Of a stretch of DNA of 64,000 nucleotides, positions 54,937 to 64,000 are shown piece by piece. The stretch lies in contig NC_064770.1 of the NCBI RefSeq assembly GCF_011397635.1, positions 35,178,598-35,242,597 of the forward strand, read 5' to 3'. Made by a program: the position numbers and the translations under genes. The stretch's first letter is position 1; every line of letters starts with the position of its first letter. Under the pieces are notes generated by a model, which saw only the letters and a program-made list of their open reading frames with translations, was not told the origin of the DNA and ran no database searches. This DNA comes from Epinephelus fuscoguttatus (taxonomy: Eukaryota; Chordata; Actinopteri; Perciformes; Serranidae).

Positions 54937-56249
54937 AGGGATAGTGCACCCAAAAATGAAAATTCAGCTATTATCTACTCACCCTCATGCCGAGGGAGGC
55001 TCAGGTGAAGTTTTAGAGTCCTCACATCCCTTGCGGAGATTGGCAGGGGGAGCGGCTAGCACACCTAATGGCTGACGGCGCCCCAGACTAACGTCCAAGA
55101 ACACAAAATTGAATCCACAAAATATCTCCATACTGCTCATCCGTAGTGATCCAAGTGTGCTGCAGCCGCGACATAAAAAGTTGTTTGGAAAAACATCATA
55201 TGAACTCTGTTTTTAGCCTCACTGTAGCCTGTAGCTCTGACTGCTTCTCTGTGCTCCGCGCTCACGTGTGCCAGCGAAAGCATGAGCTTTGCTCACCCGT
55301 GTTTACATCACGTGACACGTGCACCGCAGGGAGAGACAACAGTAACCACAAAGCTAAAAGATAATTTGCACTACAGTCTTTTAGCAAAGGACAGCCCAAC
55401 ATGTCTGAAGACTTTGAAATTGAGGAGGAACAGCATTTCTTTGTTGAGCCGTATTTGTTTGAGCCCGAGTATACGGACGCGGAACTCAGGCTACTGGACG
55501 AAGCAGCTGCCGCAGCTCATGAGCCTAACCCTCAGCCAGCCGCAGAATACCGGAGTCGAGCACTGGAAACCTGGAGGTGTAGTTGTTTCAAATGCAAAGC
55601 AATGCCAACAGATGAGGAAAGTCTTTGCTGCTCAGACTGGGAATTGGCGATGCCTGCTCTTGAGAATCTGGACATCAGTACTGACGAGACTGCTGCTCTT
55701 CAGAGACCGTGCATCACCGATCACCCTGAGTTTCCAGCACTACTGACCCGTGGTGTTCTGGAGACATTTTTTTACTTCCCCAAGATCAACTGGAAGAAAA
55801 GGCAGAGGCCCGCAGGACCAGATGGCAGGCTTTCAGAGGAGTAAGTCATTCATTTCTACCGTAGTTCAGGCGGTCAGTGGCGTTTGCTGGTCTTGCGCAA
55901 GCGTGCACACGTGAGCGCGGGGCACAGAGAAGCAGTCAGAGCTACAGGCTACAGTGAGGCTAAAAACAGAGTTCATATCATTCATATCATTCATATGACA
56001 TTTTTCCAAACAACTTTTTATGTCAGGGCTGCAGCACACTTGGATCACTATGGATGAGCATGTTGGAGATATTTTCTGGATTCAATTTTGTGTTCTTGGA
56101 CGTTAGTCTGGGGCGCCGTCAGCCATTAGGTGTGCTAGCCGCTCCCCCCGCTGATCTCTGCAAGGGATGTAAGGACTTCACCTGAGCCTCCCTCTGCATG
56201 GGGGTGAGTAGATAATGGCTGAATTTTCATTTTTGGGTGCACTATACCT
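54937..56249. mobile_element. TTAA-flanked foldback element carrying a P2RX7-like ORF
   Basis: The ends AGGGATAGTGCACCC and, reversed, AGGTATAGTGCACCC are flanked by TTAA (54933-54936, 56250-56253). The arms are long: about 340 bases at the left (54937-55275) are inverted at the right (about 55900-56249) with over 85 percent identity by eye, including GCGGCTAGCACACCTAATGG and GCGCCCCAGACTAACGTCC. The loop of about 600 bases is almost entirely the reading frame at 55401-55844. The TTAA target and short ends suit piggyBac/Kolobok-type transposition; no transposase is present, so it needs one in trans. Confidence 0.82.
55401..55844 (+). CDS. P2X7 intracellular-domain-like protein in a foldback transposon
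   Basis: An open frame of 147 codons starts MSEDFEIEEEQHFFVEPYLF. Residues 1-50 are acidic with the block YLFEPEYTDAELRLLDEAAA. Then comes WRCSCFKCKAMPTDEESLCC (about residues 62-81): spaced cysteines and the PT-x-x-E-S-x-CC pattern of the zinc-binding cytoplasmic domain of the P2X7 receptor. Residues 95-130 (RPCITDHPEFPALLTRGVLE) also follow that domain. The C-terminal third of the domain is missing: after RLSEE the sequence shows a donor-like GA-GTAAGT (about 55841), so this may be the first exon of a captured spliced gene. No transmembrane receptor part exists. Many fish genomes are annotated with soluble P2X7-like proteins, and transposon carriage would explain their number. Expression is unknown. 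Confidence 0.6.
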   Translation: MSEDFEIEEEQHFFVEPYLFEPEYTDAELRLLDEAAAAAHEPNPQPAAEYRSRALETWRCSCFKCKAMPTDEESLCCSDWELAMPALENLDISTDETAALQRPCITDHPEFPALLTRGVLETFFYFPKINWKKRQRPAGPDGRLSEE

Positions 56250-56259
56250 TTAAGTTCAA

Positions 56260-57380
56260 ATGTGTTGGCCTGGCCACTCGTCTCACTTTAACTTTCAAAG
56301 CTGGTTCACCTGCTTCTCCTGTTATTTCCTTGGTTTAAAACAGTGGTGTGGAACATCACAAAGCTGCGTTTTCATGAAAACAGAATTATGACTGGTGTGT
56401 TACCTGCATGCCAAATTAATCAAAGCACACAATTTAAATTCTGAAGTTACTATAAGACCAGTTTCTGACAAGCAATGCAGCATTTCAATGGGTATGTTTT
56501 CAAACACAGTCTGCTGCACACATGGAACACTATAGAGCACCACTGGGGCTTCCAGCAAACTTCACAGGGCCGAACTCCATTTTGTTTGAGCCAAATATCC
56601 TAATTGTCTCGCTCAGCAGCAAACTCAAAATCTCACAATCTGTTAGCTGATAACGTTATCCTCACGTCACCTGTTCAACTGAGTTTAACACTTTACATCA
56701 CACACTGTTCTGCTGTTATTACAGACGTGTGAACCAACCACAGACACGTGCCTCATTTATGAACTCACAGCAGCCTGGAATACATATTCGGTGTTATATT
56801 TGGCATTAAAAATATTTTTATTGGCCTGGCAGGGGTTGCTGTCGGCCTGGAGGCTCACTGGGGCCTGTATGCAAATATAGGGGGAACACTGAGGTTATTA
56901 TTTTAGATACTGTCCAAATGTTGTTCAGTAAATTCGAGCTGACTCGGTGTAGCTCAGGCCTCTTACACTTCTTTTGTGTGTGTGTGTTTGGTCAGAGTAG
57001 CCAGAGGCTGATTATGTAATGTGTTGTCATGTTGTTTTTTACACGCCCCACCTTTCCAGCAACTCTCCCACTGTATGGTGAGTTGCCATAACAACCCAAG
57101 TGGCCGAGCCATTGTCAGCGCTGGGTGTCTGTTACCTCTGTGATGTCTTCACTGTTAACTACAGGCTCATGTAACTACAAATGAGTCTCTCAGATGGAGA
57201 GAGAGAGTTGGAGAGACAGATAGAAGGTGGTGTGTGTGACAGGTGCAGAACAGCGGCGTATGGAGGGACGGATACAGAGAGCGCGCACGTTTAGATTAAC
57301 AGAGTATTTGTGGGTGTTTGTGGTGCGTTTGTCTCTGAAACTCACCATTCCAAGTGTGTGTTCATGTGCTTCTTCGCTTC
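56260..57380. other. Sequence upstream of the exon at 57385, nothing recognised
   Basis: No open frame with a domain and no defined repeat. Probably intron of the gene starting upstream, or its promoter. Confidence 0.35.
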
Positions 57381-57421
57381 CTAGGCCTGCCTGCGAGCCC
57401 CACTCTGAATCCCTGGTAACC

Positions 57422-57560
57422 ATGGAGACCAAGTTTGGAGAAAGACCAAATGCAGGTGCCTTCATCCTCAGCCCTCAGAGTGAAGCTGCGGCCAATGAGC
57501 TTCAAGAGCTCTCCCTGCAGCCTGCCCCCAACCTGCTGCCAGTCAGAGACAGGAAGGATG
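57422..57560 (+). CDS. First coding exon of an unrecognised gene running out of the window
   Basis: The exon 57385-57560 has an acceptor (CTTCCTAG) and donor (GATG-GTAAGT). The ATG at 57422 in a strong context (ACCATGGAG) opens 46 codons plus one base: METKFGERPNAGAFILSPQS, then EAAANELQELSLQPAPNLLP and VRDRKD. The frame is open throughout and has unbiased, exon-like composition in otherwise AT-rich surroundings. It has no signal peptide and looks like a polar, disordered N-terminus. I do not recognise the family. No further exon was found before 64000, so the rest must lie beyond. Confidence 0.5.
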
Positions 57561-58299
57561 GTAAGTGGAGGTTTTACACTCACAGTGAAACTGCTGTTAC
57601 TCATGCAAGGACATGTGTGGTTAAAGTGGCCAAAACTCAGGGATATACTCCAATGCATGCTCCCATTTGATTCCATGTGTCTGCTGAACATGACTGGAGG
57701 CTGTTTTCTCTGCATTGACCTGATACAAAGAAGCAGAGAGGGAGAGAGGGTGTTTGGCTGCTGTGGTTTTTCCAGCATGTGTAGAGCTGCGAGCTGCTGC
57801 TAGAGTTTACATTTCAGACATACTACGTCTCCCGTCCCATTACCTCATTATAAACAGCAAGTGCTGTCTTCACACACACATACAGACACACACACAGACT
57901 TTCAAACTAGTGAAAAGTACTGTATACATAGCTTATTATAGTGAAGTGCTCCTCTTAAAATGACAGTTAAACACCAAGGTTGACCTTAAACTTGACCCAA
58001 GCACTAAGACTTGTGTGTCTGCAAGACAAGTATAAATACACCGCTCATTAGAGTGACTTTTTATGTGAGCTTCAGCTGCGTGTCTCAGGCAGGCTGTGGA
58101 GAACAGTCTTGATTTTGAAACTAGGTTCAGATGTAAAGACTAAGGCCCATTTACACCTGTTATTAAAGGAACCATGGAGTTTTTCGCCACTAGGAACACT
58201 ATAAAAAATACTCCACAAGGACGCACATGCATGGACAGGTGTTCATATTCAAATTCTTTTTTGCAAGCTGTAGCTACTACATGCAGCTTTTGCTGGACT

Positions 58300-58375
58300 T
58301 GCTTAATTCAGTTCAGTTCAATAAAACTTTATTTATCCCAAAGGAAATTCTTGTGCCAGAGAGAATGTCTCTACT
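58300..58375 (-). repeat. LINE 3' tail fragment, reverse orientation
   Basis: TTCAATAAAACTTTATTTAT followed by CCCAAAGGAAATTCTTGTGC is, in reverse, the GGGATAAATAAAG type of 3' tail of fish L2/CR1-like LINEs. Confidence 0.45.
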
Positions 58376-58819
58376 GCAAATTCACACAGTTTGAGATGCC
58401 TGTTTGTAATATGGTGTGATCACAGTGTGTGTGTGTGGTTGACCCGCTACCCCTGCACCCATCCTTCCAACTACTACCATCAGGTCGCCGCTAGTCTGAG
58501 TAGGCGGAAGTTCGCTGCATAGATCAGCCTCTCATTGGGCGGAACGAGCCACCCGCTGAAGTCCCGCCCTACCACCTCCGGTTGCAGTTTTCAACATGTC
58601 CTTAAGTAACTTTTGCGGTGTTTGATCTTGCGGGGATGTAGCCATTTTTCTGCCATGGTTCGCGTCCTGTAGGCGATATTTTTGTGGGCGTGTTACACCA
58701 AAACCTGTTTCCCCCCGGCAATATTTTTGCAAGTGCACCGTCGCTGTGGCAACGCCCAGAACGATTGTGATTGGTTGAAAGAAATACAAGCAGCCGGGGC
58801 GTTTTTTCCTCCAATCTTA

Positions 58820-60285
58820 GGGCCCTATTTAGATGGTCTAAAGCGCAAAGCGCCAGGCGTGCCGCGCATGGGCGTGTCCCAGTCACTTGCTAGTTAGACA
58901 GCGTGTTTTCAGACTGTGCGCCATGGTGGAGAGTCTAAAAGGGTTGGACTTACTCTGTCAATTAGTCATGGGTGTGTTTTGGGCGTATCATTCAGTAAGC
59001 CAATCAGAGTGTCACCTCTCATTCCCTTTAACAGAGGCGTGATTGGAGCGCACGGCGGAGAGCTAGCTAGATGGCGGACCAACTGGAAAGAGTGAGCGTT
59101 TTACAGCTGAGGAGACGATAACTGTATCTCTATAACGACTGTCCCGTCACATCTGATGTCAGATCATAGGGGATTGGCACCGTTTGGCACACGTAATGGA
59201 AACCCAGCCTGATTTGATTAAACAGCTGCAAACTAATAAGTTCACATCCCTCTCAGCCAACCACAAACAGCCACAGCATCAGATAGGGAGTATATATTCA
59301 GCATCTGTCATCTTAGAAAAGCCAAAAGAAAAGAAACAGAGTGAGACTGCGAGAGAGAAAGAGAGAGCGCGCACACGAGAGAAACGCTATCAACAAATTG
59401 TAAGTTATTGAATTTATTTTATTTTTAACCCGGGTGCCCCCGGCTGTGCGGCCATCCTCCTCCTCCTCCTCCTCCTCCTCCTCCTCCTCCTCCTGACAAG
59501 ATGATCTTCAGTTTTACATTCTAAAAGCTTTTTTTTACATATACATTTGTACTTGTAGGGCTATAAGTTTACGTTTTTAGTTCACAGAAGCTGGTTATTG
59601 TTGTGTTTATGTCAAAATAAAGTTTATCAAACGTTTTCACATCTTTGATTTTGTGATTTACGTGCCAGAATGATCACAGCTCATTTGGGAAAGACAAGTT
59701 CATTTTACAGGCTATGCATCATCAGCCCGTGGAGGTCTGCTCGTAGTTCCGTATATTCGGACACTGCGAGCTTGGACCTCCCGGATTATGATGATCATTA
59801 TTACTGCGATTAGATCATTCTGATTAATGACTGACCATTAAGACGTGTTTCTGATAAATATTTTAATGTGTACAATAATAACCTTTCACATTGTAATCAT
59901 ATTTTTATTTATTATCTTTTGCATATGTGTGGCTGCTCCGTGTGTGTCTGAGCAGAGTGCACGCGCGTTGTGCACCCGCCTAGAGACGCATATTACTAAC
60001 TTGTTTAACAGCGAAATACTGCGCTGTTGACTTTAGACCAGGTTTTTGTTGGTCACTGGCGCATTTGCTTTTCACGTCATCTAACTAACAACGCGCCATG
60101 ACTGCGCCTGACCACTCCTCATTTTTAGACCAACACACCCAGAGAAGCGCAAGTTCATTTGCTAGTTAGACGACGCGGGCGCAGGGTGTGAAATGACAAC
60201 TGCGCCTGCATCTAAATAGCAATGACACTTGCGCCATGGATTATGCGCCCTCTGTCGTCCGCTTTAGACCATCTATATAGGGCCC
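58820..60285. mobile_element. PIF/Harbinger-like non-autonomous element
   Basis: Terminal inverted repeats of 26 bases, GGGCCCTATTTAGATGGTCT then AAAGCG, match at the right with one difference. The intact copy of its host (33851-34239) shows the empty site ATCTTAAAGTGAG, so the insert duplicated TTA (left 58817-58819; right copy now TTT), a Harbinger-type 3-base target. The interior is 1.4 kb, rich in GCGC words near the ends, with a TCC microsatellite and no transposase. Confidence 0.78.
59455..59494. repeat. (TCC)n microsatellite
   Basis: About 13 TCC triplets inside the Harbinger-like element. Confidence 0.9.
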
Positions 60286-60609
60286 TTTAAGTGAGAGTCG
60301 GCGCAGCCAGACCTTTCTTTTCTTGAGAAAGGTCTGGTGAGCGAGACTAGGTCGCCACTACAAAGTCCCACTTTCCCGGAAGAACACATAGAAAAAAACT
60401 TTTGCTCCCACTGCCATCACCACCCTGAACAGTTTAAAATAACAGTTGAAGTCCCACCCAGATACACTACTTTGTCGTGTATCTTGTATAATGTCTATTG
60501 TGTTTTGTGTGTTCTTGTCTATTTTATTTCGGAGCTTGCCAAAGACAAATTTCTGTTACTTATGACAGACAATAAAGGTTTATCTTATCTTATCTTATTA
60601 CAGTAACAC

Positions 60610-61950
60610 TAAGTACAGTAACCACAACTAGTGGGTTCCCCAGGTCAGGAGCCCAGGTTGAGAACAATAGAGCATTAATCTGGCTAAATATACAAATATA
60701 CAAGATACAAGTGTTTTCAAGGAGCAGAAGCAAAAACCGAGCCTAATAGAGTAACAAGAGGAGTGCGATAAGTACAAGAGTTGGTAAAAATGAATAAATA
60801 TATATATTTGCTTTCAATAGCCCGGCACCCATTAACTGGTAACCACACCCTAACTAGTCCTTATTTAGCCAAAGGTTTACTATGCAGTACTGTCAGTTAC
60901 TGTTTGTAAATGCTCACCAGTGAAAGTGAAAGTAAAAGCCGACCCCAGATTCACTTTTGTTTGGCATTTCACCTCAATATTTCTGTATTTTTTTTACAGC
61001 GCTGTGTCTCGAGTCTGTCACCTGGTCACTACCTTTTTAGAAAGCCCCGACCTCACCTGAGCGCTGTGGGTGTATAAACTTTCTGAACACAGAAAATAAG
61101 AAAACACAGGCAGAGGGCAGAGTCTCTGCAATTTGACCAATTAAAGTAAACTCCAGGGCAGAAATAAGTATTTGATTTATGTGGAGAGGTCCGGATAAGT
61201 CGTAATAAAAAGACAAAGGACACGGTGCCTTAAGTGTAAACCGTTTTCTGCTGAACTGATAAAGTTTTAACCACACAAAAAAAATCCTCTTTCTCTTTCC
61301 TTTTCCTCAGAAGGACACACACATGGATCATATGTTTTGCTTTTGTGTGTCAGAAGCACAATATGAATATATCTGCCACAGTAAGTAAAGAGCTGATGCT
61401 GTAAACTGAAACATGTGGGCACAGGACTGTACCAGTCACACAGGAATGCCCTCTGTTTTAAAGTGGTGCATGTCGCCACCCTCTGGCCAGTAGAAGTACT
61501 ACAACCAGCATTTCTGCAAGACAAACAAATGTGAATCCACGGCTCATGAACAGAATACAATCTGATAGACTTAGATGTAGTTTTAGTCCCCTTCAGATCC
61601 CATTAACCAGCCTTGAATAGCCCTTGTGTGTGTGTGGCAGTGTGTGTGTGTAAGGTGTGTGCAACCCTAGCCCCGGTGTGCACAGATAAAGAGGTTCTCG
61701 ATATAGCGATGAGGCCAGCTGGTCCTGCTATTTAAACCAGTTGGAGAGAGTACAGAGGTTAAGAGCAAAGTGAGATGTAATATCAGAGGAGGGCTGGTGG
61801 TGGTGGGGTGATCTGAAGTGAGGAAACAGTATTGGCTGAGGAGATGGGGAAAGTGTGGGGTCAGGAGAACTGAGGAGGAACAAAATAGTATTTAAGGTCA
61901 AAGGAAGAGTTTAGAGATAAGTTAAAGGAGGCCAGGTGTGCAGTTAGCAA
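60610..61950. other. Sequence without recognisable feature, one ISRE-like site
   Basis: Mixed sequence with short TG-rich runs (61627-61652). At 60922-60931 the plus strand has GAAAGTGAAA, extended by GTAAAA, an IRF-type core; with no gene start nearby its meaning is open. Confidence 0.3.
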
Positions 61951-61956
61951 CTTTAA

Positions 61957-63040
61957 GGAGCGCTTCACCCCCCAAATGACTGTTTGTATATTAACTACTC
62001 TGTGTTATGTTAAATTTGGGAAGAATTCAAAAACTGAAAAAAAACTTAATGTGTCTGTTAGAGGCAGTGGTAGACCAGCAGCTCTCTTGTTCAGTGAGGT
62101 AAAGTTACTGTTTTTGTTAACTGAGTCTGGCTTTGAAGAGAGGATCAATAAGTTTAAATTTCAGCTCAGTTCCACGTCCAAAAGAGCTCTCTGTTTGGGA
62201 AGTACTGAGCATACAACTGGATAAATGAGACTTGGTTTAAGCTGGGTGTATACTTGTGTGTCCGTTCTATGCAGACCCTACGCTGTTGTGAGCATTTACA
62301 CTTGTGCGGTGGTGTGTCTGTGTCACTCTGCAGTTATACCTCCAAAACACTATTCGGCAGCGGAGGTTTCTGTGAAGTGCTGTAAAGTTTAGTTAATTCA
62401 AAACACACATTAAACACACATTAAACATGGCTTAATAGAGACAGTTTCAAACCCAAGTACACAAATCAGCTTCACTATAACTCGCATTATTCACAGACAA
62501 ACACTTGTCTTTATCTGGACACATTTTCCCCACAAATACAACATGCTAACATTATTAGCACAAGCCTATGGCATTTTACATTGTATAAATTAGCCTAGCA
62601 GCTAGCAGACTTTTCCTCTTCTCATATAAAACCATTGAACAACATCAACATTTAACAAAGGTAACGTTACAAAATTCTGCTCCATTACAACTCACAAGGT
62701 TCACTGACAAAACAACTGTCTTACACTAAACACATTTTCCAAGCAAATACAACATGCTAACATTATTAGCACAAGCCTATGGCATTTTACATTGTATAAA
62801 TTAGCCTAGCGGCTAGTGGACCTTTCCTCTACTCATATGAAGCCAGGTCAAATCCCCAAGTATTAATCACTGAAGGATAAATTACACACAAGACTCAAAA
62901 TGCTATTTTGTGGAGGCTTTATTGTCTTCAAATTTATTGTTTCTTATTTATGGAATTAAAGTAAATAAAATATGAATTCACCATAACACAGGGTGAGTAA
63001 CTGACATACAAATGGCTGTTTTGGGGGGTGAAGTATTCCT
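61957..63040. mobile_element. TTAA-flanked MITE containing a core shared with 12191-14979
   Basis: The ends GGAGCGCTTCACCCCCCAAA and, reversed, AGGAATACTTCACCCCCCAA are flanked by TTAA (61953-61956 and 63041-63044). The inner part 62245-62970 is about 90 percent like 13983-14622 by eye (GCAGACCCTACGC, TTGTGCGGTGGTGTGTCTGTG), and has the repeated 60-base block (62541-62602 and 62752-62815). So one MITE core sits inside two different pairs of ends. No coding sequence. Confidence 0.7.
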
Positions 63041-63044
63041 TTAA

Positions 63045-64000
63045 GCCAGAGAGGCTCAGTGGACAATTATAAATGTGCCCCATGGACATTTCAGTGTTGA
63101 AGAAAAGATGGAAAAACAGCTCCATAAACTTTGGGTTTTGGACCTATAGTGTCACCGTGTAGCCCCAAAACACTGATTATGCTTCACCCATATGGACTTT
63201 TAATGCCTCTTTTGGAGCTGTCAAAGTTTGGTCCCATTATTTTTAATAGCTTGCAGGAAAGGTGAGAGAGACCTAAATTATTCTGTCTTTGGTTTTCACA
63301 CAGCGTTCAGTTTGACTGACACGTGGATCAATAGTTAATAACTACATTTTCATTTTGAGGGTGTTATTCCTCAGCGGCCTGTTTGAAAAAAGAAAGACAG
63401 ACTCATTTAAAGTAGATCATGGGGAGCAGAGTTGGTTAGAAAATGGATATCAGATCCCACAGCTAATTTAAAAAATACATGGTATCTGTGTAGAATCTGA
63501 ACATAGTGACTGCTGTGGTGCCAATGGCTGTTAAAATGGTGATAAACAACATTTACATCGTATACTCTTTGACAGAAAGAAGATAGAGTCCTTATGTGGA
63601 AAGCACAAATCTTATTATTGGAGAGTGCATGGCAACACCACCAGGGGGAGGAGGAGTTAGGGTTGGTGTTAATTTGACACCTGTTTACAGCTTTGTCTTG
63701 TTTTAGGAGGAGCACAGGTCACGAAACTGAAGATGAGGTCAGTAGATAACAGTGGAAAATATGAACATTCATGGCTGTAGTTTTGTTATTTAAAAATAAA
63801 GTCTAATAGGGCTCATTTGAATTCTGTATCCATTTAGAAAGTTATAGGTGACAGTTTGTAATCCATGATGCAGCTTTCATGACCCGTGCTCCTATTAAAA
63901 CCTAAAAAAACACCCTTAATGAATCTTTAAAACAACTTCTCCACAACAACCATCAACCATGCTCTAAATATAACAAATAAACTGTATCCAGATACCATTA
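63045..64000. other. Right edge of the window, nothing recognised
   Basis: AT-rich sequence with short unsupported open frames. A downstream exon of the gene at 57.4 kb was looked for and not found. Confidence 0.35.

Larger units (their letters stand above)
58492..60349. mobile_element. MULE-like MITE with 9-base target duplication, copy 2
   Basis: The ends match copy 1 (33851-34239): TAGTCTGAGTAGG and, reversed, TAGTCTCGCTCACC. Flanks GGTCGCCGC (58483-58491) and GGTCGCCAC (60350-60358) are a 9-base duplication with one change. It is split at 58820-60285 by a Harbinger-type element; without that insert it is about 390 bases, as copy 1. Confidence 0.75.
58440..60605 (+). mobile_element. LINE 3' end, split by the MULE-like element
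   Basis: The words CCAACTACTACCATCAGGTCGCC before 58492 continue after 60349 with GGTCGCCACTACAAAGTCCC and run to TTGCCAAAGACAAATTTCTG, GACAATAAAGGTTTATC and TCTTATCTTATCTTA at 60580-60600. That order (coding end, AATAAAGG, pentamer repeat) is typical of an L2/Rex1-like LINE tail. The MULE-like element inserted into it with a 9-base duplication. Confidence 0.5.

Noticed and set aside
57362-57778. Minus-strand frame of 138 codons and a plus-strand frame starting at 57435
   Set aside because: They overlap the exon at 57385-57560 in other frames and run through its splice donor; no motif or splice support.

Overview
The window looks like a piece of a teleost (probably percomorph) fish nuclear genome. 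Its genes are interrupted by GT-AG introns. It holds a fish-type GIMAP GTPase and an SP100/SP140-like gene, a Rex3-type LINE with its short repeat-rich 3' end, a tRNA-derived SINE of a widespread fish type, and a very dense load of short DNA transposons (hAT, Tc1/mariner, PIF/Harbinger, MULE-like and TTAA-flanked foldback elements). There is no bacterial-style gene organisation, CRISPR array or true tRNA/rRNA gene.

Layout. (1) 1398-17641, plus strand: a 12-exon SP100/SP110/SP140-like nuclear body gene (HSR, SAND, PHD and bromodomain; 520 aa as reconstructed) with an ISRE upstream. Its introns hold hAT elements, a decayed LINE, a Tc1-type element, a nested MITE/hAT/SINE stack and an inverted pair of P2RX7-like fragments. 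(2) 17.7-24 kb: nested transposons, including two sister TTAA-flanked elements, one carrying a truncated P2RX7-like reading frame. (3) 24198-28900, plus strand: a 4-exon gene for a 487-aa trihelix (Myb/SANT-like) protein with a C-terminal coiled coil. (4) 31335-35965, plus strand: a two-exon GIMAP-family GTPase (346 aa) with C-terminal hydrophobic anchors. A triple-GAAA ISRE lies just upstream, and a nested transposon complex fills its intron. (5) 37.88-42.64 kb: a ~4.7 kb minisatellite, interrupted at 40.1-40.48 kb by a strange interleaving of minisatellite and flanking sequence. (6) 43137-46486, minus strand: ccdc97, 7 exons, 344 aa, apparently intact, with a Rex3 fragment in one intron and a possible divergent exon upstream. 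(7) 46.5-64 kb: mostly transposons, plus the likely 5' end of an unrecognised plus-strand gene (possible leader exons at 50.9 and 51.9 kb, first coding exon at 57422-57560) whose body lies beyond the window. A TTAA-flanked foldback element at 54937-56249 carries an open reading frame with the cysteine motif of the P2X7 intracellular domain.

How the parts relate. The SP100-like and GIMAP genes belong to families tied to interferon and lymphocyte biology, and both have IRF/ISRE-type GAAAnnGAAA sites near their starts, so a shared interferon response is a reasonable inference. The SANT-like gene and ccdc97 look like ordinary nuclear or housekeeping genes. Most of the remaining sequence is layered transposon insertion, with several nestings proved by target-site duplications. 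The least ordinary features are the recurrent P2RX7-like reading frames inside TTAA-type foldback elements, and the interleaved tract inside the minisatellite, which may be an assembly artefact.
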